A DNA stretch of 64,000 nucleotides, from positions 53,133,057 through 53,197,056 of the forward strand of contig CM035236.1 in NCBI GenBank assembly GCA_020226215.1, given 5' to 3'. Numbering within the stretch: position 1 is the first letter of the stretch; each line of letters starts with the position of its first letter. The DNA is from Sindora glabra (taxonomy: Eukaryota; Streptophyta; Magnoliopsida; Fabales; Fabaceae). The translations under genes were made by a program, and so were the position numbers. Under the pieces are notes generated by a model, which saw only the letters and a program-made list of their open reading frames with translations, was not told where the DNA came from and did no database searches. Shown here piece after piece: positions 12,592 through 23,439 of this stretch.

Positions 12592-12790
12592 AATATCATT
12601 ATTTATTATATTAAAGGTTAAAATTGAAATTGAACGTATAATAAATAATGATATTATTTATTATATCTTAACTTTTTTAGATAAAGTATAAAATTAAAGA
12701 TTAAAATTGTATAAGATATAAATCGAAAGTATGAACACATATTAATATATTTATTTATAATAAATTGTTTTTACTTTTATTTTATTTAAA
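12474..12790. repeat. Direct repeat flanking a perfect AT hairpin
   Basis: A segment beginning ATCGAAAGTA and running into TTTATTTATAATAAAT occurs near 12470-12545 and again, diverged, near 12721-12790. Between the copies are two perfect 18-base inverted arms (12592-12609 and 12638-12655) with a 28-base loop. This arrangement could be an eroded MITE or a small inverted-repeat insertion. I could not find target duplications. Confidence 0.55.
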
Positions 12791-12829
12791 AATAAATATT
12801 TATTATTTTTAAATTCTAGATTCGTTGTA

Positions 12830-13660
12830 ACTTACGAATCAAATCTCGGTAGCTATGACTACATTCACACGTCAAGATAAGTGCTTGTTTAAGAAATCAG
12901 GAACCAACCCCATGACCTTTTCAACACAACCAGATTCAGTAAAACTAAAATCCGTTACACCCACTCTCACCGGTACCTTTGCTTTATTCTTACTCAGATT
13001 TGAAATTAGCCCAGAGAAATAATTACATATTTTAATCAAAGCATGCTTTCTTTTTTTCTTTTTTTTTTTAACAACAGAAGTGATTAATTTATTAAATTAT
13101 ATATAAAAATCAAGAATTGAATTCCAAGTATAAAAAAAATAAAACCTTCAAAGAATTTGATATATTATTTATGTCAAAATCCTATATTTCTATTTCTTTT
13201 AATTTTTAAGATATTAAAATTTGTGATTTTTTTTTATTGGGTGAGGGTAAGTAAAAATTTGAACCCTAATAGTTTTGCTTCACATGTGGGGTTATATCTG
13301 TAACTAACCCATCAATTACAAACCAAATTCACTAAGTGGATGAAAGTGATTGGACCAAACGGAGCATCAAAGTGTTAGGAAACGTAGCTTTCTTTTCTTG
13401 CAGCCCCTAAAGTGAAGGCTTTAAGATAACTTTATCTATGTTTGTTTGGGCCCACGTGTCTTAATTACACTCTGCATTAATTCCAGCTGTATCTTCAATT
13501 ATCTAGTTGCGTATGGAATGGGTTGTTGAAGTATGAATTAATTAGACTTCTGGAGTCAGCAAATCTAATTTTACCTTCACTCGCAATCCTCTGCACACGG
13601 CCTTTATGATTTGATATTGAAGTAAGATGTTAATCCATGATGAGAGGCATCGGATCGGAT
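12830..13660. other. Less AT-rich, apparently low-copy intergenic DNA
   Basis: Composition is more balanced than the surroundings, and the stretch contains a G-box (CACGTG, 13453-13458). No open frame with a recognisable product is present. It could be upstream regulatory sequence of an undetected gene or remains of one; I cannot decide. Confidence 0.3.
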
Positions 13661-13663
13661 CAC

Positions 13664-13790
13664 TGAATCAACGCTCTTGATTTGAGTGGTTAGGACTCAA
13701 TATTTCTTTAATAAAATTTTATGTTCGAATTTAATAAATAAAAAAATTAATGTTAGAAAAAAAATTATGTTGAGTCTAACTTAATTCAAT
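13664..13790 (+). repeat. Possible SINE-like fragment
   Basis: GAGTGGTTAGGACTC followed about 40 bases later by TATGTTCGAATTT loosely resembles the spacing of a tRNA-type A box and B box, and A-rich runs follow. The A box is poor. This is a weak candidate only. Confidence 0.25.
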
Positions 13791-13899
13791 TCCAAATTAA
13801 CTAGAATTCCATAAAACTTAACGATCATTGGAGAATTTCAACTTAAGAAAAAAAGATAAAAAATCGCTTAATATTAAGATATATATATATATATATATA

Positions 13900-14220
13900 T
13901 TAGGAAAAATAAATTGGTTGGGCTGAATCTTTTATAAGTTAAAAAAATTATAAAGAAAACTGAAGAAGGAGTAATGAGAGGATAATGCAAAAAGCTATGT
14001 TCGAAAAATAATTAGTAGATCAATTAGTAGTTATTGGGTGATAAAGGTAATACTGGTTGCACTCTTTTTTTTACATTACATTCTCATTTTTTTTCAATTA
14101 GGAAAAATAAATTGGTTAATCTCAATCTTTTATAAGTTAAAAAAAATTATAAAGAAAAATGAAGAGAAATGAAAGGATAATGTAAAAAGCTATATTCGAA
14201 AAATAATTCAGTAGATCAAA
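13900..14220 (+). repeat. Two direct copies of a ~122-bp unit, ~198 bp apart
   Basis: Copy one (about 13900-14023) and copy two (14099-14220) share TAGGAAAAATAAATTGGTT, AATCTTTTATAAGTTAAAAA and TTCGAAAAATAATT. Copy one follows a (TA)n run. The spacer contains GGGTGATAAAGGTAATACTGG. This is a local tandem duplication; function unknown. Confidence 0.8.
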
Positions 14221-14224
14221 TGAT

Positions 14225-17200
14225 ATTAACGATGAAATGAGAAATATTTTAATAGAAGAAGTAGGGCATTCACCTTGAACATTTCCTTTATGTGATAAAA
14301 TGAATTTTATTAATTTTATTTTTATTAATTGTTAGCTTAAAGTTTTATTGAAGATTTGTTTACTAATTAAGATTTTATATCTTCAATTTCATGAATATTA
14401 GCGATTTAAATCTTGTTTGATCAATTTATACATTAGAGTAGTATTTAAGGAGAATAAAATGTGAACACTTGTTATGTTAAAGTACAATATTATTATACAA
14501 AAAAAAATTAGGTGAAGTTTCATAAGCGCTTACTATGAAGTAATTTTCAATTATAATTTTACACATGTATTACCTTTTCAACTAATTAAATAATTAATTA
14601 ATAATTATATTTATTGAATTGTAATTATTAGCATTGAATAGAAAAAGTTAAGGGTGTAAAGCAAATGAATCAATCCATTTAAAGCTATAAAAAATGAATT
14701 AAATTTTGAGTGCTCTAATTTGATTTGTATTTATAGTTTGATCTACATTGGTGGTTCGATTTATAAATCTACAAACTTTAACTAGGTCTACTGCTCAGTT
14801 TATATAAGCTTATGAAAAAATTATGGACCAAATTTTAATTACTTTAGCTTGTTAAAATTAGCAAACCATTATCTATTTTAAAAGTCTAAGAAAATAGTAT
14901 ACATATTAAATTATAATTGAGAGTTTCACAATAATCACTTATGAAACTTCGCTTGAATTTTCTCCATTGTAATAAGCCTATAACCAATCCTTAAATCATT
15001 GCTAGGTATATGGGAGATATTTTTTAAGATAGTATTCCCTTGATCCTTTTTTATTTTTAACTTAAAACTATTTTATGAAAATTTAAAAAGTTACTCCATG
15101 GTTACCGTATTGTATTTTTGTTACCATACTTTTCAAAACTAACTTTTAGTTCAATAATTAAATTAGATTCTGCTAACAATTGCGCCTAATGTATAAGACA
15201 TATTGATTAGATTATAATTGTCCTTATTTGTATTATATTAGAATTTATTAAAAAAATATCAAATTAATTCACTTTTTTATTTTGATATAATATTAAATAA
15301 AGAGAGAAAAAAAAGGAGATGTTAAGAATTAAGAAAGTGATTAAAAAGTTCTAGATAATTAGTTTGGATCTAGATTTAGTGCAATATATATAGTTGTAGT
15401 TGCTACTTTTATTTATTAATTAATGTGAACCCCATGAAAATGCAAAGGATATTAGATACTTGGTAGCCACTATTGATTAGTGTAAACTCTAAAAATGCAT
15501 GGGATCTTATTCATTTGAATGACTAGATAGAGCAACCACAAATGCAATTATTATGTTGGATTAAAATGTGATTTTATTAAAAATAGGAATAAGATATTGA
15601 ATGATATTCTACTATGTGCCATTAAAAATAAGAACAAAATATTAAATAAGACTCTAGTATTAATAGTATATGTGATTGGTAGGAAACTATTAATTATAGT
15701 TTAACCATCACCCCGAGAGTAATTGTTAGTATTTATCAATCAAAATTTACTCCATCATTAATCCATTGTATATTTAAGTTTTGTGAAAAATGGAGAGATA
15801 GTAATGATATTTTAACCACACAATTCAAGATATTTAAAAATAAAATAAAACATGATAGAATAAATTTACTAAGATATTTTGAAATATTTATATAGAATAA
15901 TTAAGTATTTATTAAAAATCAAAAAGGATAAAATTAAAAAAAATCATCTATGCTTCATTTGATTTCTAATAAAGAAAGACAATTTTTTCTTTCAAAACGA
16001 CAAAAAAAATGGAAATGGTGCGGGAATAATTAATTTTTCTCTTTAGCTAGAAAGTTAGAGCCGCACGGAATAGCTAAAAAAAAGGACGTAGGAGTATTTT
16101 TTTTTTTTTGGGTGATAAAAAAAAAAAGTACCAGTATATTCCTAGTTATTTGAGCAAAACTTGCGAGATCCTGTTAAGGGGTTAAAACACAAATCTCGAG
16201 TAGAGTAAATATTTTTCTGGAGATATTCATAAATATAAGCACTTTTTTCCGTGAAAATTTTTAATTGCTCTTAATACATTTTAACTGTATGTATATACTG
16301 CAGAAAAAATTCTTAGTTATCCATGGATACATAATTTATATATCCACTATTCCTAAAAATTTGTTATTTTATTATTGTTAAAAAATTAATATAATAATTA
16401 ATTTTTTAATTATTTCAATATATATTTATTTTAGTTCTTATTGATATCAAGCATATAAATTATATATTCATTGATTAACCAACAATTCCTCATCAAAAGT
16501 AATTAAGAAAATAGATTGATTTGAAATATAATTAAGAATATATGCTTTTGTTAAAGAAAATAGAATATATCCTTTTTCGCTCTACTTTTGTATATTTTAT
16601 AGCACGAATATTAAAGTACCTAATATACAAGCTTATCTTCTATGTTCAAGCTCAAAAAATGTAATGTTCTATAGTCAGAATTACAAAAAAAAAAAAAAAC
16701 AAAGAGAATTATATTTTACTTACATAAAATTTTATTCTTTTCCACTTAATCTATCTATAATTTTACATATTGTAAGTTACTTATTTATGTATTCAATGCT
16801 TAATATTTTATTCATTTAAATTATTTTTATTCAAAATTTAATAAAAAATTTACCTATTATTTAACTTTTATTTTCTCAAATTTTAATTTAATTTGACGTT
16901 TATTAAAAAGTAAATTGTCCAAAAATTTTAATTCTATTTAAGAATTATTTTTTTATAGTTTAGTCCACAAATACTAAATAAAAGTATCAAATCAATTTTT
17001 TTTACAGTAAACTAATTTTGATTGAATATTGAATTAAGCCAAAATTAAAAGAATTAAAATTTACATATAATATAAATAAGTTTTGAATAAATTTTAGATG
17101 AAAAATAATTTAAATGGATAAAATATTAATAATTAAAAATATAAAAAAATTATAAAATCCAAAAGTAGAAGTGAATTTATAAAGAAGATCCTAAGTACAC

Positions 17201-20200
17201 GGTGAATCTTTCCAACAAATAGTTTTAAAACAAGGAATATTCGATCTGACAGTGCCAATTACGCCCCCCGCGTCCCCTTTTTTGTTTTTGGAATTTTCAT
17301 TCCCACATTTTTTCCATTCACTTTCGTGAAGAGAAAGCATGCTTTTCATGCACAAAACACAACGCAGATTTGCAATCAAACTACCCTCAGTTACTTTCAT
17401 TTGACATAACCATGATTAGTATTTGCTTCCGGGGAAAAACATCACTTTGTCTGCAACAAATTTTAGCAGGCATAGCGAAAATTCTTCTATATTTTGATCA
17501 TAATATATATCTTATTCTTAATTAATAAAAATAAATTAATTGCAATTTTTAATATTATTTTTAAAATATCATTTTTAATGTGCGTAAATTTCATAAAATT
17601 AATAATTAATTTTTTATTAATGAAAAGTAAGGGCGTATGATAATTTTTCTAAATTTGAAAGCATAATGGCAAACCGGACAGCATGTGGACCTCAGATGCA
17701 AGGATAACTGAACTTGAATATTACGAATTGGGATCACAATCTTCTGTGAGAAATTTCTAATGTTTGTTGATTAATTTTACAATGGACAAATTAAATTCAC
17801 TTTTTTTAAAAGTTTTTCTAATATCACTAGTATTTTAATTTTTTTAATAACAAGAATGATTAAATTATTAGATAAATATAAATAACGATCAACATTCGAA
17901 CTCTAGATACAATGAAAAATAATGATCAAGATTCGGATTCTGCATATAATGAAAAGTATAAAACTTTTAAAAAATAACAAATGTCATTTGAATTAAAAAT
18001 TTTTGACACTCATATTTTATTTTTAAAAAACATTTGTTAATATTATTTTTTTCATATACATCCACATTTTTTCTTCTATTTAAACTTATACTCACCTCCT
18101 TAGAAAAATATGGAGTATGAGTCATGAGTCTATATTTCTTAAAATGAAAAAAAAATGAATTTAACTTTAACTCAAAGGAAGGCGCATAAAATTTAGTCAG
18201 CAGTTATATTCATAATTACGTTGTTCATATGCTTGCTTAGCAGATAATTTTTACTTAATTATGTATTTTTACATGTATGCTAATTATGATATATTTAATC
18301 TGTTATAAAACATATTTGTATTTACTAATTTTAAGCTTTGTTTTAAAAACCAGGACCAATCCAATTAATTTCTAATACTTTTAACATTTGCATAAGATTA
18401 TGTGGAAACTTTTAAGTCATGTCTTCATTTATTACATTTTAACGATAAGGGAGATCAAATTTGGGTTACCAAACTTGCTTTAATTTTACCCTTTGTTTCT
18501 TCGGAGGAAAAGTGCGAGAAAAAAAAAATAATTAGGCAGTAAATGAAGTAAAAGAGAAAAGATATAAAATTTTAATTTTTTTCGCCCGTTGCGCCAATAT
18601 ATAGAAAATAGATGAAAAAAAAAGATAAAAATATTAAGTTTTTATTCATCCAGGTAAAGGGTAAAAAAGAATATAAAATAACTTATTAAATAAAAAATTA
18701 CTCTCATTACAAATTAATAAAATTGTCTATTAGGATTCGCAAAAAGGAAAATTTTAATGTTAATTACAAAATTTTCAATTCCTTTTTTGTGCTCATCTGA
18801 AGGGAAAAGGAAAATGAGGAGTCTTGAGGTATTTTTTGAATTAAATGCAAATTTGACAAGTGACCTAATATATATATATATATATAGGATCCGAACACAT
18901 AATAAAAAGGAGAAAACACGTTTGTGGAACTCCACCGATACCAGATGAATCTTTTTTTCTTTCCACTTTTTATCTTCGAACTTCCCTTTCCCATTTTATT
19001 TTTCTCGGACCCAGACAAAGGGTATATGACTAATACAGAATCTTTACAATTACTTATTAGAATATGGAGTACAAAATAACAGAAATATTTATATAACCAT
19101 TATTTATGTAATCGTGAAGAGAAATAAACAATATACTTATAATTGCAGTTCTGTATAATTCGTGTTGGGACCCACACTTTTTAGGTATGATAGATTGGCA
19201 ATTCACCTCAATTATTAATTTATCACTCAAGTATTTTTGTAAAAATAAAATACATACATCAAATAAATTAAACAAATTTATTAAGAGTCATTAATTAAAG
19301 TGATATTCGATATTTTTTAAAAATTTTATATTGTCTATTATATTGAAGATTTAATTTTTAATTTTTATATATATGTATTTAATAATTTAATTAATTTTTT
19401 TATTAAAAATTAAATTAAACAGACTTTTTTTAAAAAAAAAAAAGAAAAACTAATTTTAACTTGAATACTGTCCGAAAAATTATAACTTCTGCCATTTCTT
19501 CTTTTTCTTTTTTTAGCAGCAGATGAAAGCCAGACTAACTATAAGCTTATAAATTTTCTAAACAGAGTCAAGAAGAGATTTTACGAATGAAATACTAATC
19601 AACTCTTTTGAAATTTTTTTCTCTTAAAAGCATTACTGGTTAGGTTTATAGTTTATTTATACGGCGGTGCATTTTTTTTAGGACCCCCTGTAGGACCATC
19701 ATGCATGTGCAATAATTGTGAGTCTTCGCCAACGAAAACACATAAGTTGACTATTCAAGGCTTAATGTTGTCCAACTAAAACGCCACTTGCAGTACCATT
19801 ATTGATTAGTATGCAGCTAAGCATGACTCTAACTTAAATTATATGACATGTATAATTATAAAATTACGACAGTATAGCGTAAGTAGTGATAGCTAATTTT
19901 AATCAAATTATAAAATAGTCTCATTTAAAATAAAAAATAGAGGATAATAAATTTAAAATTAGATTTACGAATGATTGTACATTTAAAAATTTAATTTCAA
20001 GTAAATTGAATTCTGGTATTTTGTAAAAGAAACTATAAATTATGTGAAGCTACACTATACTTAAAATTATATTATGCAATCAACACTGAATTTTAATTAT
20101 ACAATGACAACTTTTTTTTTATTTTTTGAGTTTTTCCTCCTTCGTATTAATATTATTATATGTTTAAATCCTACACCTTATTTATACATTAAGTGACTTT

Positions 20201-20280
20201 CTACTCTTCTTATTTTAAAACAAACTATACAATCAACTAACTAAAAGTTCTACCAACTAGGCTTAAAATTGGACCAAAAT
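14225..20280. other. Long AT-rich gene-free region
   Basis: I find no supportable gene on either strand. Small frames near 17191-17400 and 18714-19018 have no domain and lie in low-complexity DNA. Slightly GC-richer islands near 17180-17420, 17670-17760 and 19650-19810 look like low-copy sequence but carry no recognisable coding. Related short direct repeats (an AACGATCAACATTCG-like motif) occur near 17885 and 17925. Confidence 0.55.
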
Positions 20281-20564
20281 TTCTAAATGCTGGTGAGCCC
20301 TTCGAGTGTGACTTCTTGTTCATAATAATTGGCCATCACATTCTACAAAGTAGTAGCTATGACTTTCTTTTCAATCTTTGGCCTTTTCTTTTATTGAATC
20401 ATGGCAAAACAGCCTCATGGTATGTCTTCTAAATAGGTTACTCTCACATCACTCCCACCCACGGGTTCCCTGACCTAATTGACCCCTGCACGCACTCTTG
20501 CTCCTTTCCTCCACCTCTTCATCTTCTTTTCCTTCACTTTCTCATCTTTTCCTCCCCACCAAAC
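20281..20564 (+). promoter_or_regulatory. Upstream region and CT-rich leader of the proline-rich protein gene
   Basis: The 100 bases before the ATG are CT-rich (CTCCTTTCCTCCACCTCTTC and similar), which is typical of plant 5' leaders. An AT-containing CTAAATAGG near 20429 is the only TATA-like candidate and is weak. The transcription start cannot be fixed from sequence. Confidence 0.4.
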
Positions 20565-21020
20565 ATGCTCAAAAGTCAATTAAACCCTACTCTTCCCCAC
20601 ATCTTCTTGCTTTCCACAGTGATCCTCATCAGCTTTCCGGCCATCACACAGTCCGACGTACCATGTGCCTATCCGTGCTACCCGCCGCCCACTGGCAGTG
20701 GCGGCGCTACTCCTACGACTCCTTCAGGGACAACAACGCTACCACCTCCATCACAATCGGGAACAATATATCCGCCACCTTCTGGTAATTCAGGGTATTA
20801 CCCGTATAATCCGCCACCACCTTACGGCGGTGACAGCAGTGGTGGCGGGGTTTATGGTGCCACCCCTCCACCGCCGGATCCTATTCTTCCATATTTTCCC
20901 TTTTATTACAGAAAGCCTCCACATAGGACAGAAGAAAATTCAGCGGCAACAGATTTGCAGAAATGGACAGGGATGATTGCTGCAACAAGTCTATTATCTT
21001 TGCTTTTACTTTTTGTATAA
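20565..21020 (+). CDS. Small secreted proline-rich protein, probably GPI-anchored
   Basis: This single-exon frame encodes 151 residues. Residues 1-30 form a signal peptide (hydrophobic IFLLSTVILISF, then ITQS before the likely cut). The mature part opens with a Cys motif CAYPCYPPPTG and runs into a Pro/Ser/Gly/Tyr-rich region (residues ~40-110) with repeated PPPS, NPPPPYGG and TPPPPDP, good sites for Pro hydroxylation and arabinosylation. Residues 135-151 are a hydrophobic tail after a polar spacer with small residues (NSAAT, ~125-129), the pattern of a GPI-anchor signal. It therefore resembles the short plant extensin-like/proline-rich families with a C-x-YPC-x-PPP start, acting at the plasma membrane-wall interface. 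Two other frames over the same DNA are open only because of its composition. I give no gene symbol. The nearest downstream AATAAA is at 21314. Confidence 0.82.
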   Translation: MLKSQLNPTLPHIFLLSTVILISFPAITQSDVPCAYPCYPPPTGSGGATPTTPSGTTTLPPPSQSGTIYPPPSGNSGYYPYNPPPPYGGDSSGGGVYGATPPPPDPILPYFPFYYRKPPHRTEENSAATDLQKWTGMIAATSLLSLLLLFV

Positions 21021-21590
21021 ACTATAGTGAAAGAATCTGTTTGTAATCAGACTTTCATGTGAAATGAAAAAAATTAGCACTTAGCAGTATTAATTAATTA
21101 TTCATATTTTCAGTTTATGTTAAAGAAATATTTCAAATTGTTATATAAAATTTAGGTGGTATGCACGAAGTCTTGGATTTATGTTATGTTTGAATCCTCG
21201 CTGTTCAATGTAAGAAAACAATTCAAAATATTATGGTATTTTATCTTGTTTCTGTACGTGAAGCATCTTGTAATCAGATTTTCAGCTTTAAATTTTTGTC
21301 TGGTAACGTAAATGAATAAAATGTAAGTTTTTGTTAATTATTTATTTTGGGGGGATTAGGATATGGCAGTCACTTTCGTTGCCTCCCTGACCTCCATTTG
21401 GATGGTTGTGCACTGAGTGATGTATCCTAATTTTCTTCCTTTTTATCATTAGTGATTTCTAATTAACTTCTTTATTTACTTTTTCATTTTTAATTCACCT
21501 TCATATAAAAGGAGAAATAAAGTGGAGCATTTTGTTTTCTTGAATTTCCTACCATTTTTTGTTGTGTTTTCTTTTTTTTAAAGAAAATAT
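21021..21590. other. 3' flank of the proline-rich protein gene
   Basis: Contains an AATAAA at 21314-21319 that could serve polyadenylation, and otherwise unremarkable AT-rich sequence up to the left end of the next MULE at 21591. Confidence 0.4.
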
Positions 21591-21740
21591 AGGGGAAAAT
21601 ACAGTTTACTGCCATGAACTATCATTCTATAATAAAATTAGTATATAAACTTTAAAATCTTACATATTAGCCCTTTAAACTTTCCAAATAAAAGTGAAAA
21701 TGTTAAGTCAACGTTAAAACAAACGGAGATTTACAGCTTA
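21591..21740 (+). repeat. MULE left terminal inverted repeat
   Basis: About 150 bases, matching the inverted right end at 27407-27550 with a few small gaps. It runs from AGGGGAAAATACAG to ATTTACAGCTTA. Confidence 0.9.
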
Positions 21741-21748
21741 ATCCATCT

Positions 21749-22520
21749 GTGAAACATTTGTTCCTTTTGGAGCTCCAAAGAACTAAAGTCAAACTTATTG
21801 AAAGAGTAACCTCCCAATCTTGTAACACTTCAAGCATTGGATCTAATACCAGGGTGCAGATATGTCATAGTGGCACGCCTGCAATGATGAAAATGGCATG
21901 CATGAACAAAAATTTTGGCAAACAATATTGCAAATGTGCTAAGAATGTAGTTTTCTTCCACTAATCCTTTTTGTAGCTAACTTTGTTAATGATGTAAAAT
22001 TAATTGTAAAATTTAAAGGCATAATAAAAATTATTTGTGAAACCTAAAACATATTGATCTACTAATTGGTAGTGAAAATTTTTTCTGATAGTTTAATAAT
22101 ATAATCCATGTTTTTTTGGCTTCATCATGATTCTAGGTTCTTTAAACACACTTGGTGTGATTTTTATGGAGTATAAGACTAATTGTGTAAAAAATTATTT
22201 TTGAATTAAACTTTTTAATAGGGATGCAGATACTGGGATTAGGTTGATTCTCTTACTACTTCCCTTGTTGGACTTAATCTTCTGATAGGACTAATAAAAG
22301 TAATAGCTTAGAGGTAGTGCATTGCTTGAAGAAGATTGAAACTGAATTAGATGTCAGTTGCAAAGAATCTCAAATGGAAAAAAGGGAGCAACAAAAAAAG
22401 GTTGAGGTTGAGTCGAGGAAAATAGATATCATGGCAAATATGGAACTATTATTGAAGGAATCTCATTATGATGTTGAAGATGGCCTGAATATGAAGCCCC
22501 TGAAAAAGCTAGAAATTTAG
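21749..22520 (+). pseudogene. GRF-type zinc finger / coiled-coil gene carried by the MULE, decayed
   Basis: The first frame (21749-21964) contains ICHSGTPAMMKMACMNKNFGKQYCKCAK. This fits the plant GRF zinc-finger pattern (C-x-C-G-x-P, T-x-N-x-G-R-x-F/Y-x-C), with one zinc Cys changed to Ser and Arg changed to Lys. It stops early, where related proteins continue. A second frame (22317-22520) is charged and helical (KKIETELDVSCKESQMEKRE), matching the coiled-coil tail usual in this family. An intron or deletion lies between them. Short GRF proteins of this kind occur inside plant MULEs; their role in transposition is not established. This is the only plus-strand coding remnant in the element. 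Confidence 0.65.
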
Positions 22521-23439
22521 TTGTATTTTTTCATTTTGTGTTTGCTTTGTGAAATCAATGGCTGGTATTTTGGAATATAAGGAGTAAGATACCAATTGTA
22601 ACTATTATCCTTCAAGAATGAGGATATGTGATTAAACTTAATGGCTCTTATTTTGGTGCATATGTAGTAGGATACTAATTGTAAATTTTATCCATTGGAA
22701 ATGACTCTCTTATACTAGCTTTTAGTGAATGAAATATCCATTAGAAATGCTATTATATTATCTGTGCTGTCATTTTATCAGTATTTATATATTGTTTAGC
22801 CTTGATTTTATTGTTGGTCTTTACAAAATACATATCATACTGAAGGAATGCAATTGAAGAAAGTCAAAGATACATATCACACTTCACATAAATTTATGAT
22901 AAAACATCATTAAATTATGATTTGCATTGTAGAATTCAAACCACATTACAAATAGCACCTATAGCAACTCCTACATTATGCAAATTCACAATAAGAATTA
23001 CATGGTTTAACAATAGCATGTTAACTCCACACCAAAACACTAACTAGACAAAGAAATTTATATCAAAAAACTTCCTATGTAATATAGGTTCACACAAAAA
23101 CACTTTCTAAACATGTGAAGAACACAATTGCTTAATGATCTTTCCAGTTTCCTTTAGTTGTAAGTGCCTTGATATTTGCCACTTTTGCATTTCAATTTTT
23201 GTCTATTAGCATGAAGATTCTCAATGGTAGATTAGTGCTACTTTGATGATTATTGCTTCTTTTAGTGGCTTCCGTTGCTTTTGCTTTGAAGGATAATTCT
23301 ATTGCTCTAGTGATTTATAGGAACTACCTCCCTATTCAAGAAGTAGCATTAACAAATAGAGGAAATATGTCTTAATAAGTATATGCTAATACAAGTAAAT
23401 TAGTACCACAAGTTTACCTTTTTAGCTTTTTTTCCTTGC

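Noticed and set aside
17191..17400. Minus-strand frame of 69 codons with several Cys residues
   Set aside because: No family resemblance, no initiation context and AT-rich surroundings on both sides; open by chance is sufficient.
20498..20976. Two extra plus-strand frames overlapping the proline-rich gene
   Set aside because: Only the 20565 frame has a signal peptide, ordered Pro motifs and a GPI-type tail; the others arise from the skewed CT/Pro-codon composition.
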